Shown: positions 1-7,035 of the stretch, piece after piece
Position numbering within the stretch: position 1 is the first letter of the stretch
Layout: each line of letters starts with the position of its first letter
Position numbers and translations under genes: made by a program
From: Candidatus Binataceae bacterium
GTDB lineage: Bacteria; Desulfobacterota; Binatia; Binatales; Binataceae
DNA length: 7,436 nt
Assembly: GCA_030042765.1 (NCBI GenBank)
Contig: JASHZA010000406.1
Coordinates: forward strand, 1 to 7,436
Direction of reading: 5' to 3'
The notes under the pieces: generated by a model
Seen by the model: only the letters and a program-made list of their open reading frames with translations
The model's database searches: none
What the model was told of the DNA's origin: nothing

Positions 1-192
1 ATTGATTCGAAGTCCCTCTTCAATTTGATTCGCGAGGAACATCCCGAAGTCGCGATCATCGTGATAAGCGCGCAGATCAAGCGAATCGAGCAGGCGGAAT
101 ATATGCGAAGGGGCGCGATGGCTTACTTCGAGAAGCCGCCGAACTTCAACGCATTGATGACGAAGCTCGACCAGATTTTTCCTCGCCGCTAG
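1..192 (+). CDS. Response regulator receiver (REC) domain protein, C-terminal fragment
   Basis: The start lies outside the window; 63 residues and a TAG stop are visible. The fragment reads as the second half of a CheY-like receiver domain, which accepts a phosphoryl group from a histidine kinase in the cytoplasm. A hydrophobic strand (AIIVIS, residues 18-23) ends in the conserved switch Ser/Thr position (S23). It is followed by helix 4 with the RRGAMAYF segment and then the invariant Lys of the KP motif (K45-P46, in EKPPN). A last amphipathic helix (NALMTKLDQIF) ends the protein. The phospho-acceptor Asp would lie upstream of the window. Because the protein stops directly after the receiver fold, it is either a stand-alone CheY-like regulator or a larger protein, such as a hybrid kinase, with REC at its C-terminus. 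A terminator follows 20 bp after the stop, so it is the last gene of its transcript and is probably not co-transcribed with the efflux genes. Its target is unknown. Confidence 0.85.
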   Translation: MDSKSLFNLIREEHPEVAIIVISAQIKRIEQAEYMRRGAMAYFEKPPNFNALMTKLDQIFPRR

Positions 193-212
193 CGCCAAAC
201 GCGCAGGATCAG

Positions 213-244
213 CCAGCCGGCAAGGGCCGGGCTGGATCGTTTTT
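213..244 (+). terminator. Rho-independent terminator after the receiver-domain gene
   Basis: The stem pairs CCAGCC (213-218) with GGCTGG (230-235). It continues as GGC (219-221) with GCC (226-228) across a single bulged G at 229, leaving the tetraloop AAGG. The sequence ATCG and then five Ts (240-244) follow. This GC-rich stem plus U-tract fits an intrinsic terminator for the gene ending at 192 and separates it from the efflux operon. The four bases between stem and T-run make it slightly less than ideal. Confidence 0.7.
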
Positions 245-452
245 GCGCTGCTTCTTGTCATTTTGCTATCAGGCCAGAGGTCGCTGCGGCGTGCAGGTCA
301 GTAGCGCCCAGGGCACGCCATTGCGACTGCCGTCGGGCTCTTCCGCGTAAACAACCAAAAATGTGCAAAATAACTTACGCCGGTGGCGGCGGGAAACCGG
401 ACTATAACGCAGCCGCGCTCGTGACGCCGAGCGGGCCGTTTGTCGCGGGGTT

Positions 453-487
453 CTCTATTGCGGTAGGCCTGATAAGATTCAATAGAG
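453..487. promoter_or_regulatory. Inverted repeat, possible operator of the efflux operon
   Basis: A perfect 8-bp inverted repeat, CTCTATTG (453-460) and CAATAGAG (480-487), is separated by 19 bp. The arms lie 70-105 bp upstream of the adaptor start. The half-site centres are about 27 bp apart, close to two and a half helical turns. RND efflux operons are often controlled by TetR-, MarR- or MerR-type regulators or by two-component systems that bind such sites upstream. No regulator gene of that kind is in the window, and the repeat could also form a stem-loop in the mRNA leader. The assignment is inference from position and symmetry only. Confidence 0.3.
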
Positions 488-557
488 CTGCCAAAGACTC
501 TGCGGGCTGATCGGATCGGCTGCCGCGGAATCTATCAGCAGTCGGGAAAGTGCGTTC

Positions 558-1691
558 GTGCGAATGGAGCAAGGCGTGTCCAGAGCGACGAGGGTAAAGT
601 TCTGCCTGATTGCAGTTCTAGCCGCCGCGCTCGCTTGCAGCGCCTGCTCCAGGGGTGAAGAAGGCGCCACCGGCGCTCCACCCGCCGTGCCCGTGCTGGT
701 GGCGAAGGTCGTGCAGAAGAACGTTCCCAATCAGCTGATCGAGATCGGGAACGTCGAGCCCTTTTCGACGGTGAACGTCAAGGCCCGGGTCGAGGGCCAG
801 CTGGTGGCGATCCATTTTAAGGAAGGTGATTACGTATCGAAGGGGCAGGTCCTGTTTAATCTCGATCCGCGCCCACTGGAGGCTGCGCTGCATCAGGCCC
901 AGGCCAGTCTGGGCCGCGACCAGGCACAAGACCTCCAGGCGGAAGCCGACGAACGGCGCTACGCGTTCCTTCTGAAAGAGGGCGTCGGATCGCAGCAGCA
1001 GTACGACCAGGCGCATGCCACGGCGGGGGCGCTGCGCGCCACGGTGGCGGCGGATCGCGCGGCAGTCGAGACCGCGCGCCTTAACCTTCAGTATGCTGAG
1101 ATTCATTCGCCGATTGACGGGCGCACCGGCAGCTTGCAAGTCCATGCAGGCGACCTGATAAAGGCTGACGCGGATACGCCGATGGTCGTGATCAACCAGG
1201 TGCAGCCGATCTACGTCGAGTTTTCGATACCGGAGGCCAGGCTTGCGGACGTGCGCCGGAACATGGCGACGCATCAGCTCGAGGTCGACGCAACAATTCC
1301 GGGATCGCAGGATACTGGCGAGCACGGGGTGCTGAGCTTCGTCGACAACGCGGTGGACAAGACGACCGGAACGATAATGCTCAAAGGTCTCTTTCAAAAC
1401 GAGAACCGGCGGCTGTGGCCTGGACAATTCGTCAGTGCAAGCCTGACGCTCAACTGGATCGAAAACGCGCTGCTGGTGCCATCGCAGGCCGTAGAGACGG
1501 GTCAGCAAGGGCCCTTCGTCTTCGTGGTGGGAAGCGATATGAAGGTGACCACGCGTCCGATCGTGACCGGGGCTCCGTTTCAGAAGGATATCCTGGTGCG
1601 GGACGGTCTGAACGCAGGGGAGGCGGTGGTGACCGATGGACAGTTGCGCCTGACGCCAGGCGCCACGGTCAGGATAAAGACCTCATTATGA
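558..1691 (+). CDS. RND efflux periplasmic adaptor (membrane fusion protein, HlyD/MdtA-like) lipoprotein
   Basis: This periplasmic adaptor links an RND permease to an outer-membrane channel. At 377 residues it is normal length for the family. The N-terminus is a lipoprotein-type signal: a basic segment (RATRVK), a hydrophobic core, and LACSAC with Cys27 or Cys30 as the lipidation site, so it should be anchored in the inner membrane facing the periplasm. Residues about 72-103 form the first half of the lipoyl (barrel-sandwich) domain, including EGDYVSKGQVLF and NLDP. Residues about 105-178 are an Ala/Gln-rich alpha-helical coiled-coil hairpin that should contact the outer-membrane channel. Residues about 179-201 (AEIHSPIDGRTG) are the second lipoyl half. 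A beta-barrel (about 215-297, with WPGQFV at 287-292) and a membrane-proximal domain (303-375, starting LLVPSQAV) follow. This order matches MdtA/AcrA-type adaptors, with the APIDGRTG-like motif closest to MdtA-like members. The start is uncertain: GTG 558, ATG 564 or GTG 576. The permease gene begins 13 bp after the stop, so the two are surely one operon. The exported substrate cannot be read from the sequence. Confidence 0.95.
   Translation: MRMEQGVSRATRVKFCLIAVLAAALACSACSRGEEGATGAPPAVPVLVAKVVQKNVPNQLIEIGNVEPFSTVNVKARVEGQLVAIHFKEGDYVSKGQVLFNLDPRPLEAALHQAQASLGRDQAQDLQAEADERRYAFLLKEGVGSQQQYDQAHATAGALRATVAADRAAVETARLNLQYAEIHSPIDGRTGSLQVHAGDLIKADADTPMVVINQVQPIYVEFSIPEARLADVRRNMATHQLEVDATIPGSQDTGEHGVLSFVDNAVDKTTGTIMLKGLFQNENRRLWPGQFVSASLTLNWIENALLVPSQAVETGQQGPFVFVVGSDMKVTTRPIVTGAPFQKDILVRDGLNAGEAVVTDGQLRLTPGATVRIKTSL
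566..569 (+). promoter_or_regulatory. Possible ribosome binding site favouring an internal GTG start of the adaptor
   Basis: GGAG at 566-569 lies 6 bp before an in-frame GTG at 576. Starting there gives a compact signal peptide (MSRATRVK followed by a hydrophobic stretch). The longer starts at GTG 558 and ATG 564 have only GGGAAAG (544-550) upstream, 7 and 13 bp away. The true start could therefore be 576, six residues shorter than the version annotated. Confidence 0.35.
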
Positions 1692-1704
1692 GAACCGTAC
1701 GAGC

Positions 1705-4700
1705 ATGAACCTCTCGGACATCTTCATCCGCCGACCGGTGATGACGACGCTGGTCTCGATCGCGGTTCTCATTTTCGGCTTCGCGGCGTATCGATTCCTG
1801 CCTGTCAGCGACCTGCCCAACGTGGATTTCCCGGTTATCCTGGTGCAGGCGTCACTCCCTGGCGCCAGTCCCGAAACGATGGCGTCTTCGATCGCAACGC
1901 CGCTGGAACGCCAGTTCTCGACGATCGCGGGGCTGCAGGAGATGACCTCGCAGAGCGTGCTGGGCAGCACCACCATCTCGCTAGAATTCGATCTCAGCCG
2001 CAACCTCGACGCGGCGGCGCAGGACGTCCAATCGAAGATTTCGGCAGCCCAGTCGCAATTACCCAAGGGGATGCCAAGTCCGCCCTCGTATCAGAAGGTC
2101 AATCCCGCCGACAAAGCGGTTCTGTACATCGGGATGAGCTCGCCGACGCTGCCGTTGTCGACGGTGGACGAATATGCCGAGACCAACCTGGCCGAACGGA
2201 TCTCGATGATCAGCGGAGTGGCCCAGGTGCAGGTCTATGGATCGCAAAAGTACGCGGTGCGCGTGCAAGTCGATCCGTTGGCGCTGGCCTCGCGCGGAAT
2301 CGGAATCAATGAAGTCGCCGACGCGGTCGAGAACGCCAACGTCAACCTGCCCACCGGCACGCTCTACGGCGAACATGAAGCCTACACCGTGCAGGCGAGC
2401 GGCCAGCTGACGGACGCGGCCGCATACCGCCCGACGATTATCGCGTATCGCAACGGCACGCCGGTGCGGCTGGGCGACGTCGGCCGCGTGCTCGACAGCG
2501 TGCAGAACAACAAGACGGCGGGCTGGGTCAGGGGCAACCGCGCGGTCGTGCTCGCGATCCAGCGCCAGCCCGGAACCAACACGGTCGAGGTGGTCGACAA
2601 TATCAAGCGCCTGTTGCCGATTTTCCGCTCGGAGCTGCCCCGATCGGTCGAGCTGTCGATCCTGTACGACCGATCGGAGTCGATCCGTGCCTCGGTCAAC
2701 GACGTGCAATCGACCTTGCTGCTCACCATCTGCCTGGTGGTGCTGGTGATCTTCCTGTTCCTGCGCAACGTGTCCGCCACCATCATCCCCAGCCTGGCGC
2801 TTCCGATGGCGATCGTCGGCACTTTCGCCGTGATGTGGGCGCTCGACTACAGCCTCGACAATCTGTCGCTAATGGCGATCACGCTCTCGGTCGGATTCGT
2901 GGTCGACGACGCGATCGTGATGCTCGAGAACATCGTGCGCCACATGGAGATGGGCGAAGGGGTGATGGCGGCGGCGTTCTCAGGTTCGGGTGAAATCGCC
3001 TTCACGATTCTTTCGATGACGATTTCGCTGGCGGCGGTTTTTATCCCGGTGATTTTTCTCGGGGGCGTGATCGGGCGGCTGCTGCATGAGTTCGCGGTTA
3101 CGATCGCGGCGGCGATTTTGGTTTCCGGCTTCGTTTCGCTGACGCTCACGCCGATGCTGTGCAGCCGCTTTATCCGCCCACCGTCGAGCGAACGGCACGG
3201 CCGTTTCTACGTGGTCACCGAGCGCTGGTTCCAGAACATACTGGAAGGATACCGGGTGAGCCTGGCCTGGGTAATGCGGCATCGGCGAGCGACGATGGCC
3301 TTGCTGCTGATGCTTGTAGTTGGAACGGGCTACGGCTTCTACGCGATTCCGAAGGGTTTTTTGCCCGAGGAAGACGCGAGCCAGGTTCTGATGTTCACCC
3401 AGGCGGCGCAGGGAATTTCGTACGACGCGATGGTGCAGCACCAGGAAGTGCTGAATCACCTCGTCGCGCAGGATCCCAACACTCTGACCTTCTTTTCGAG
3501 CGTCGGCGGCGGCGGCCCGGGTGGCGGACTCGATACCGGTATTTGCTTCGTTCACCTGGTGGCGCGATCCCAGCGCAAACTCGGCATCGACCAGATCATC
3601 GCCAAATGGCGGCGCGAATTCTCGAATATCCCGGGCCTGATGGTGTTCATCCAGAATCCGCCCGCGATCCAGATGGGCGCCCGGTTCACCAAGAGCCAGT
3701 ATGAACTGACACTGCAAAGCCCGAACACTGATGAGCTGTTCAGTTCCGCGACCGCGCTCGAAACCAAGATGCGCACACTGACGAGCTTGCGCGACGTCAG
3801 CAGCGACCTCGAGATCAAGAATCCGCAGGTCAACGTCGAGATCAATCGCGACAAGGCCGACTCGATGGGCCTGAGTGCCAATGCGATCGAGCAGGCGCTA
3901 TCGCTGGCCTACGGCTCCGAGCAGATCTCGACGATCTACGCGCCGAACAACGAATATTGGGTCGAGATGGAACTCGAGCCGCGCTATCAGGAGGATCCGC
4001 AGGCGCTCAACTTACTCTACGTGCGTTCGTCGAGCGGACAACTGGTCCCGCTCGATACCGTCGCAAAAATCACTCGCACGCTTGGCCCGTTGTCGATCAA
4101 CCACTCCGGCCAGCTTCCCTCGGTGACGATTTCTTTCGACATCGCCCCGGGGGTTTCGCTGGGCAAGGCGCTCGACGAGGTGAAGCGCCTGGCCGACAAC
4201 ACGCTGCCGCAAAGTATCACCGCCGCCTACTCGGGTACCGCCGAAGCGTTCAAAAATTCGCTGGGTAATCTCGGTCTCTTGCTGATACTTGCAATCCTGG
4301 TGATCTATCTCGTGCTCGGCATCCTCTACGAAAGCTTCATCCATCCGATCACGATTCTATCAGGGCTTCCCGCGGCAGGTTTCGGCGCGCTCGTCACGCT
4401 GATGATCTTCCACATGGAGCTCGACCTGTTGGCCTTCGTCGGGATCATCATGCTGGTCGGACTGGTCAAGAAAAATGCGATCATGATGATCGATTTCGCG
4501 CTCGAAGCGCAGCGGACGGGCGGGAAGAGCGCGGCGGAAGCGATTTTCGAAGGCTCCATCGTGCGCTTCCGCCCGATCATGATGACGACGATGGCGGCGC
4601 TGATGGGCACGCTACCGATAGCGATTGGCCTTGGCGCAGGGGCCGACGCTCGGCGACCACTGGGCGTGGCTGTAGTCGGCGGCCTTGTCTTTTCCCAATT

Positions 4701-4869
4701 GCTCACGCTTTACATCACACCCGTGGTCTACACCTACATGGAACGGTTCCAGGATTGGCTCAAATCATTGTCGCGGGAGGCGCCCGCGGAGATTGTCGCG
4801 ACGACACTCGCTCCATCCGATACAGCCGAAGAGTCTGTGCAGCGGCCGCGGCGGCGGGCGGCGTCCTGA
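1705..4869 (+). CDS. RND-family multidrug efflux permease (MdtB/MdtC-like)
   Basis: This inner-membrane proton/drug antiporter is the pump of a tripartite exporter. Its 1054 residues are full length for the hydrophobe/amphiphile efflux (HAE1) family. It opens with the family start MNLSDIFIRRPVMTTL, TM1 (about 12-31) and the FLPVSDLPNVDFP entry to the first porter domain. TM2 spans about 337-353. TM4 carries the adjacent acidic pair D401-D402 in VDDAIVMLENI, equivalent to the two proton-relay Asp residues of AcrB. TM10 carries K923 in KKNAIMMIDF, matching the AcrB relay Lys, and R956/T961 in RFRPIMMTT complete the network. The second half begins after TM7 with PKGFLPEED (549-557). Porter-domain loops include an unusual Gly-rich stretch at 601-608. 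The C-terminal tail is Arg-rich (RPRRRAAS). The pump is therefore expected to be active. No clear Shine-Dalgarno precedes ATG 1705, which suggests coupling to the adaptor 13 bp upstream. Unlike enterobacterial mdtABC, there is only one permease gene, so the pump is presumably a homotrimer. No outer-membrane channel gene follows. Substrate is unknown; MdtBC/MuxBC relatives export varied drugs and bile-salt-like compounds. Confidence 0.96.
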   Translation: MNLSDIFIRRPVMTTLVSIAVLIFGFAAYRFLPVSDLPNVDFPVILVQASLPGASPETMASSIATPLERQFSTIAGLQEMTSQSVLGSTTISLEFDLSRNLDAAAQDVQSKISAAQSQLPKGMPSPPSYQKVNPADKAVLYIGMSSPTLPLSTVDEYAETNLAERISMISGVAQVQVYGSQKYAVRVQVDPLALASRGIGINEVADAVENANVNLPTGTLYGEHEAYTVQASGQLTDAAAYRPTIIAYRNGTPVRLGDVGRVLDSVQNNKTAGWVRGNRAVVLAIQRQPGTNTVEVVDNIKRLLPIFRSELPRSVELSILYDRSESIRASVNDVQSTLLLTICLVVLVIFLFLRNVSATIIPSLALPMAIVGTFAVMWALDYSLDNLSLMAITLSVGFVVDDAIVMLENIVRHMEMGEGVMAAAFSGSGEIAFTILSMTISLAAVFIPVIFLGGVIGRLLHEFAVTIAAAILVSGFVSLTLTPMLCSRFIRPPSSERHGRFYVVTERWFQNILEGYRVSLAWVMRHRRATMALLLMLVVGTGYGFYAIPKGFLPEEDASQVLMFTQAAQGISYDAMVQHQEVLNHLVAQDPNTLTFFSSVGGGGPGGGLDTGICFVHLVARSQRKLGIDQIIAKWRREFSNIPGLMVFIQNPPAIQMGARFTKSQYELTLQSPNTDELFSSATALETKMRTLTSLRDVSSDLEIKNPQVNVEINRDKADSMGLSANAIEQALSLAYGSEQISTIYAPNNEYWVEMELEPRYQEDPQALNLLYVRSSSGQLVPLDTVAKITRTLGPLSINHSGQLPSVTISFDIAPGVSLGKALDEVKRLADNTLPQSITAAYSGTAEAFKNSLGNLGLLLILAILVIYLVLGILYESFIHPITILSGLPAAGFGALVTLMIFHMELDLLAFVGIIMLVGLVKKNAIMMIDFALEAQRTGGKSAAEAIFEGSIVRFRPIMMTTMAALMGTLPIAIGLGAGADARRPLGVAVVGGLVFSQLLTLYITPVVYTYMERFQDWLKSLSREAPAEIVATTLAPSDTAEESVQRPRRRAAS

Positions 4870-5036
4870 AAAAGACGGGAGATCTCGCGGTGTCAAGCGA
4901 ATGATTCCCTGCATGTTTTCATTTGCGCTTAAACCTGTGGACATCTTTCTCGCCTACCATCGAGTGACGAGACCCTTTCGTGGCGGTGCGCAGGCGGGTA
5001 AAATACAGTAGTTACAGGGAATCAGAGTGGATCGGG
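4870..5036. other. Intergenic region between permease and phosphatase, with possible -10 element
   Basis: No clear intrinsic terminator follows the permease. An imperfect inverted repeat (AAGCGAATG at 4895-4903 with CATTTGCGCTT at 4920-4930) has no T-tract after it. TAAAAT at 4999-5004 matches five of six bases of a sigma-70 -10 box, but no good -35 lies 16-18 bp upstream. Transcription from it would start near 5011 and would exclude the GTG at 4980 as translation start. Readthrough from the efflux operon is the alternative source of transcription for the phosphatase gene. Confidence 0.3.
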
Positions 5037-5798
5037 ATGGCGGCGCCGCGAGGGCGCCCTGGGTTTAGGGTTTTGTCACAGGAAGCGGATCCCAAAAGTA
5101 GATCAGCCGAGAATCCGCGCGTCGTAGTCGATTTCGATCTCTTGCGCCGGATTGGCGGCCTTAACTTCCGCGATCTCGGCGGTCATCCCACGACCGATGG
5201 ACGTACGGTGCGAAACGGGATGGTCTATCGGTCGGCTCATCTCGCCAACATTCCGGAAGAGATTGAACATCCGCTGGCCAGCATCCGCCTGCGTACGCTG
5301 GTCACGCTGCAGAGCCGGCTTGAAGTAGAACATCTCGGCCCGCCGCGATCCGAGTTTCTCGATTCGGGTGTCCGCTGGGAGCATATCCCGATTGGCGACC
5401 CGTGGTTCCGGCGCGACGGGTTTCACCGGATCGAGAGCAAACCTGGCCACGAACATCTTGTGATCGTGACCGAGTTCCGAGACGACTGGCAGTCCTTCTT
5501 CAAGCTGCTCGCGGAACGCGAGGTTTATCCGTTGGTCTTCCACTGCTCGGCCGGACGCGACCGCACGGGGGTGGGCGCCGCGATGCTGCTCGAGATGCTG
5601 GGAGTCGGGCGTGACCGAATCGTTGCAGACTTCCTCGAGAGCAATACCACGTTTCCGAAAATGCCGCTGAACGCGCGCCAGCTCGAACCCATCTTCGAGA
5701 TGATCGACGAGAACGGCGGAATCGAAGGCTTCATGCACGAAGTGCTGGGGCTCGAGCCGATCGATATAGAAGTGATCCGCGACGACCTGCTGGAATAG
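5037..5798 (+). CDS. Tyrosine-protein phosphatase superfamily protein (Y_phosphatase3 / MptpB-like)
   Basis: This is a probable cytoplasmic cysteine-dependent phosphatase; no signal peptide or membrane segment is seen. From ATG 5037 it has 253 residues. The family landmark NFRDLGG (43-49) and an RSAHL segment (65-69) precede the catalytic P-loop HCSAGRDRTG (169-178). Nucleophile Cys170 and phosphate-binding Arg176 are the required CX5R pair. Asp175 occupies the position of the P-loop Asp in the HCxxGKDR signature of MptpB-like phosphatases. The usual Lys before it is Arg174 here. Relatives remove phosphate from tyrosine, sometimes serine/threonine or phosphoinositides, so the natural substrate is open. 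An in-frame GTG at 4980 would add 19 residues, but it has no ribosome binding site, uses codons unlike the rest of the gene (AGT, AGT, AGG, GTA) and overlaps a possible -10 box, so I prefer 5037. Neither start has a strong Shine-Dalgarno. The gene lies 167 bp after the permease and is convergent with the acyl-CoA dehydrogenase. A functional tie to the efflux pump is not evident. Confidence 0.88.
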   Translation: MAAPRGRPGFRVLSQEADPKSRSAENPRVVVDFDLLRRIGGLNFRDLGGHPTTDGRTVRNGMVYRSAHLANIPEEIEHPLASIRLRTLVTLQSRLEVEHLGPPRSEFLDSGVRWEHIPIGDPWFRRDGFHRIESKPGHEHLVIVTEFRDDWQSFFKLLAEREVYPLVFHCSAGRDRTGVGAAMLLEMLGVGRDRIVADFLESNTTFPKMPLNARQLEPIFEMIDENGGIEGFMHEVLGLEPIDIEVIRDDLLE

Positions 5799-5802
5799 CG
5801 TC

Positions 5803-5820
5803 TCCGCTCCCGGACTTTTT
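5803..5820 (+). terminator. Weak candidate terminator after the phosphatase gene
   Basis: TCCG (5803-5806) can pair with CGGA (5811-5814) around a CTCC loop, followed by one C and five Ts (5816-5820), starting 5 bp after the stop codon. Position and T-run fit an intrinsic terminator, but a 4-bp stem is short, so it may be weak or coincidental. Confidence 0.3.
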
Positions 5821-5847
5821 CAGAACATCACCGCAAGACGATTCGTT

Positions 5848-5865
5848 GCCGCGCGAAGGCGCGAC
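5848..5865 (-). other. GC-rich hairpin in the convergent gap
   Basis: On the minus strand, GTCGCGC and GCGCGGC form a 7-bp stem (one T-G wobble) around the loop CTTC, 9 bp beyond the stop of the acyl-CoA dehydrogenase. No T-run follows on the minus strand, so it is not a standard intrinsic terminator. It may stabilise the mRNA 3' end or assist Rho-dependent ending. On the plus strand the stem is interrupted by a C-A mismatch. Confidence 0.35.
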
Positions 5866-5874
5866 GCGAGCGCG

Positions 5875-7032
5875 TTAGGCGGGCAGATAGCCGTCGCGCA
5901 GCAGTGACTTCGCGATAATCATCCGCTGCACTTCGCTGGTGCCCTCGCCTATTTCGGCCAGTTTCGCATCGCGCATGTACCGCTCGACCGGGAAGTCGGT
6001 GACGTAACCATAGCCGCCGTGGATCTGGACCGCCTTGGTTGTCGCCCACATCGCGGTCTCCGAGGCGAACAGCTTTGCCATTGAAGCTTCGCGACCGAAC
6101 GGCTTGCCGGCGTCCTTGAGCGCGGCGGCGCGGCCGGTTAGAACCCACGACGCCTCGATTCTCGTCGCCATATCGGCGAACATCCACTGGATCGCCTGGA
6201 AGTCGGCGATCGCCTGGCCGAACTGGCGCCGCTCCTTGGCATAGGCGGCGGCATCCTCCATCGCGCCGCGCGCGATTCCGGTTGCCCATCCCGCTATCCC
6301 GATACGGCCGCCCTCGAGCACCTTGAGCGTCTGGGCGTAACCAGCGCCGACCTCGCCGATGAGATTGTGGACCGGGACGGTTACGTTTTCGAAAATTACT
6401 TCCGCGGTATCTGACGAATGGAGCCCGAGCTTTTCGATTTTCCGCCCGTTACCAAGCCCCGGTGTGCCGCGCTCGACGATAAATGCTGAAACGCCGGAGC
6501 GGCCGGCACCCGAATCGGTGATCGCCATCACTACGTAAACCTCGGCGACGCTGCCGTTGGTGATGAACATCTTGGCGCCGTCGATTGCGAAGGTGTCGCC
6601 GCGGCGCACCGCACGCGTCTTCATCGCGACGGCATCAGAGCCTGATCCGGGTTCGGTCAGGCACCAGGCGCCGATCTTCTTCGCCGTGATCATTTCGGGC
6701 AGGTAACGAGCGCGGCTATCTTCGGCGGCGAACATCGCGATATGGCCCGACGAGAGTGACATGTGTGCGGCACAGGCGAGCGCCAGTCCAGCGTCGTAGC
6801 GGGCGAGCCCCTCAACCACTATCGCCTGGGACAGCGAGTCGGCGCCGCCGCCGCCGTACTTCTCGGGAAATGCGACCCCGAGGAACCCCAGTTCGCCGAT
6901 CTTTTCGATCACATGGCGGGGAAAGGTTTCATCCTTGTCCCATTTCGGGGAAAAGGGTTTGATCTCGCGTTCGGCAAACTCCGCCAGGGTGGCCCGGATC
7001 TGCCGCTGCTCGTCATTCAGCTCGAAATCCAT
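5875..7032 (-). CDS. Acyl-CoA dehydrogenase, short/branched-chain type
   Basis: This flavoenzyme oxidises an acyl-CoA to the 2,3-trans-enoyl-CoA, using bound FAD and passing electrons to electron-transfer flavoprotein, in the cytoplasm. At 385 residues it is the normal length, with the usual opening ([18 protein letters not shown]). Three parts are visible: an N-terminal helical domain, a middle beta domain, and a C-terminal helical domain. The middle domain carries the flavin-contacting signature [13 protein letters not shown] (124-136) and KMFITNG (154-160). The C-terminal domain carries ERRQFGQ (267-273), QIHGGYGY (336-343) and RYMRDAK (351-357). Glu363 in GEGTSEVQR aligns with the catalytic base of short- and medium-chain acyl-CoA dehydrogenases (Glu in YEGT of SCAD), so it is expected to be active. 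Exact chain length is not decidable by eye; butyryl-, isobutyryl- or 2-methylbutyryl-CoA are reasonable. ATG 7032 lies only 3 bp after the stop of the cobalamin-binding subunit and has no clear Shine-Dalgarno, which implies translational coupling in one operon. The partner suggests branched-chain amino acid, propionate or odd-chain acyl-CoA degradation. Confidence 0.95.
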   Translation of the reverse strand: MDFELNDEQRQIRATLAEFAEREIKPFSPKWDKDETFPRHVIEKIGELGFLGVAFPEKYGGGGADSLSQAIVVEGLARYDAGLALACAAHMSLSSGHIAMFAAEDSRARYLPEMITAKKIGAWCLTEPGSGSDAVAMKTRAVRRGDTFAIDGAKMFITNGSVAEVYVVMAITDSGAGRSGVSAFIVERGTPGLGNGRKIEKLGLHSSDTAEVIFENVTVPVHNLIGEVGAGYAQTLKVLEGGRIGIAGWATGIARGAMEDAAAYAKERRQFGQAIADFQAIQWMFADMATRIEASWVLTGRAAALKDAGKPFGREASMAKLFASETAMWATTKAVQIHGGYGYVTDFPVERYMRDAKLAEIGEGTSEVQRMIIAKSLLRDGYLPA

Positions 7033-7035
7033 CGG

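Larger units (their letters stand above)
193..557. other. Non-coding leader between receiver gene and efflux operon
   Basis: The 365 bp hold the terminator at 213-244 and an 8-bp inverted repeat at 453-487, described separately. No RNA gene is recognisable. The forward frame of the receiver gene happens to stay open after its TAG until a TGA at 508-510. An ATG at 361 in that frame would give 49 residues, but it has no Shine-Dalgarno sequence and no recognisable motif, so I do not call a gene. No convincing -35/-10 pair was found. TATAAC at 403-408 and GATAAG at 471-476 resemble -10 boxes but lack a correctly spaced -35. The efflux-operon promoter presumably lies here but is not identified. 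Confidence 0.6.

Noticed and set aside
440..476. Possible sigma-70 promoter using TTGTCG (440-445) and GATAAG (471-476)
   Set aside because: The spacer is 25 bp, far outside the usual 16-18 bp, and GATAAG is only a 4-of-6 match.
361..510. Small forward frame of 49 residues beginning at ATG 361 (MCKITYAGGGG...)
   Set aside because: No Shine-Dalgarno, no promoter, no recognisable motif. It lies in a frame that is open by chance over a long stretch.
618..1508. Long minus-strand open frame (296 codons) opposite the adaptor gene
   Set aside because: It is rich in Arg, His and Leu, as expected for the antisense of a GC-rich gene. It has no domain or plausible start and overlaps a confidently identified gene.
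2059..2709. Minus-strand open frame opposite the permease gene
   Set aside because: Composition is typical of an antisense shadow (Arg/His/Asp/Val rich), with no family resemblance. The plus-strand permease is certain.
4895..4930. Imperfect inverted repeat after the permease as a terminator
   Set aside because: Two-base bulge, 16-base loop and no T-tract on either strand, so it does not support an intrinsic terminator.
5103..5738. Minus-strand open frame of 211 codons covering the phosphatase gene
   Set aside because: The plus strand carries an intact phosphatase with catalytic motif, and the antisense product shows no recognisable domain.
5828..6289. Second minus-strand frame overlapping the end of the acyl-CoA dehydrogenase
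   Set aside because: Arg-rich out-of-frame shadow; the dehydrogenase frame holds all family signatures.
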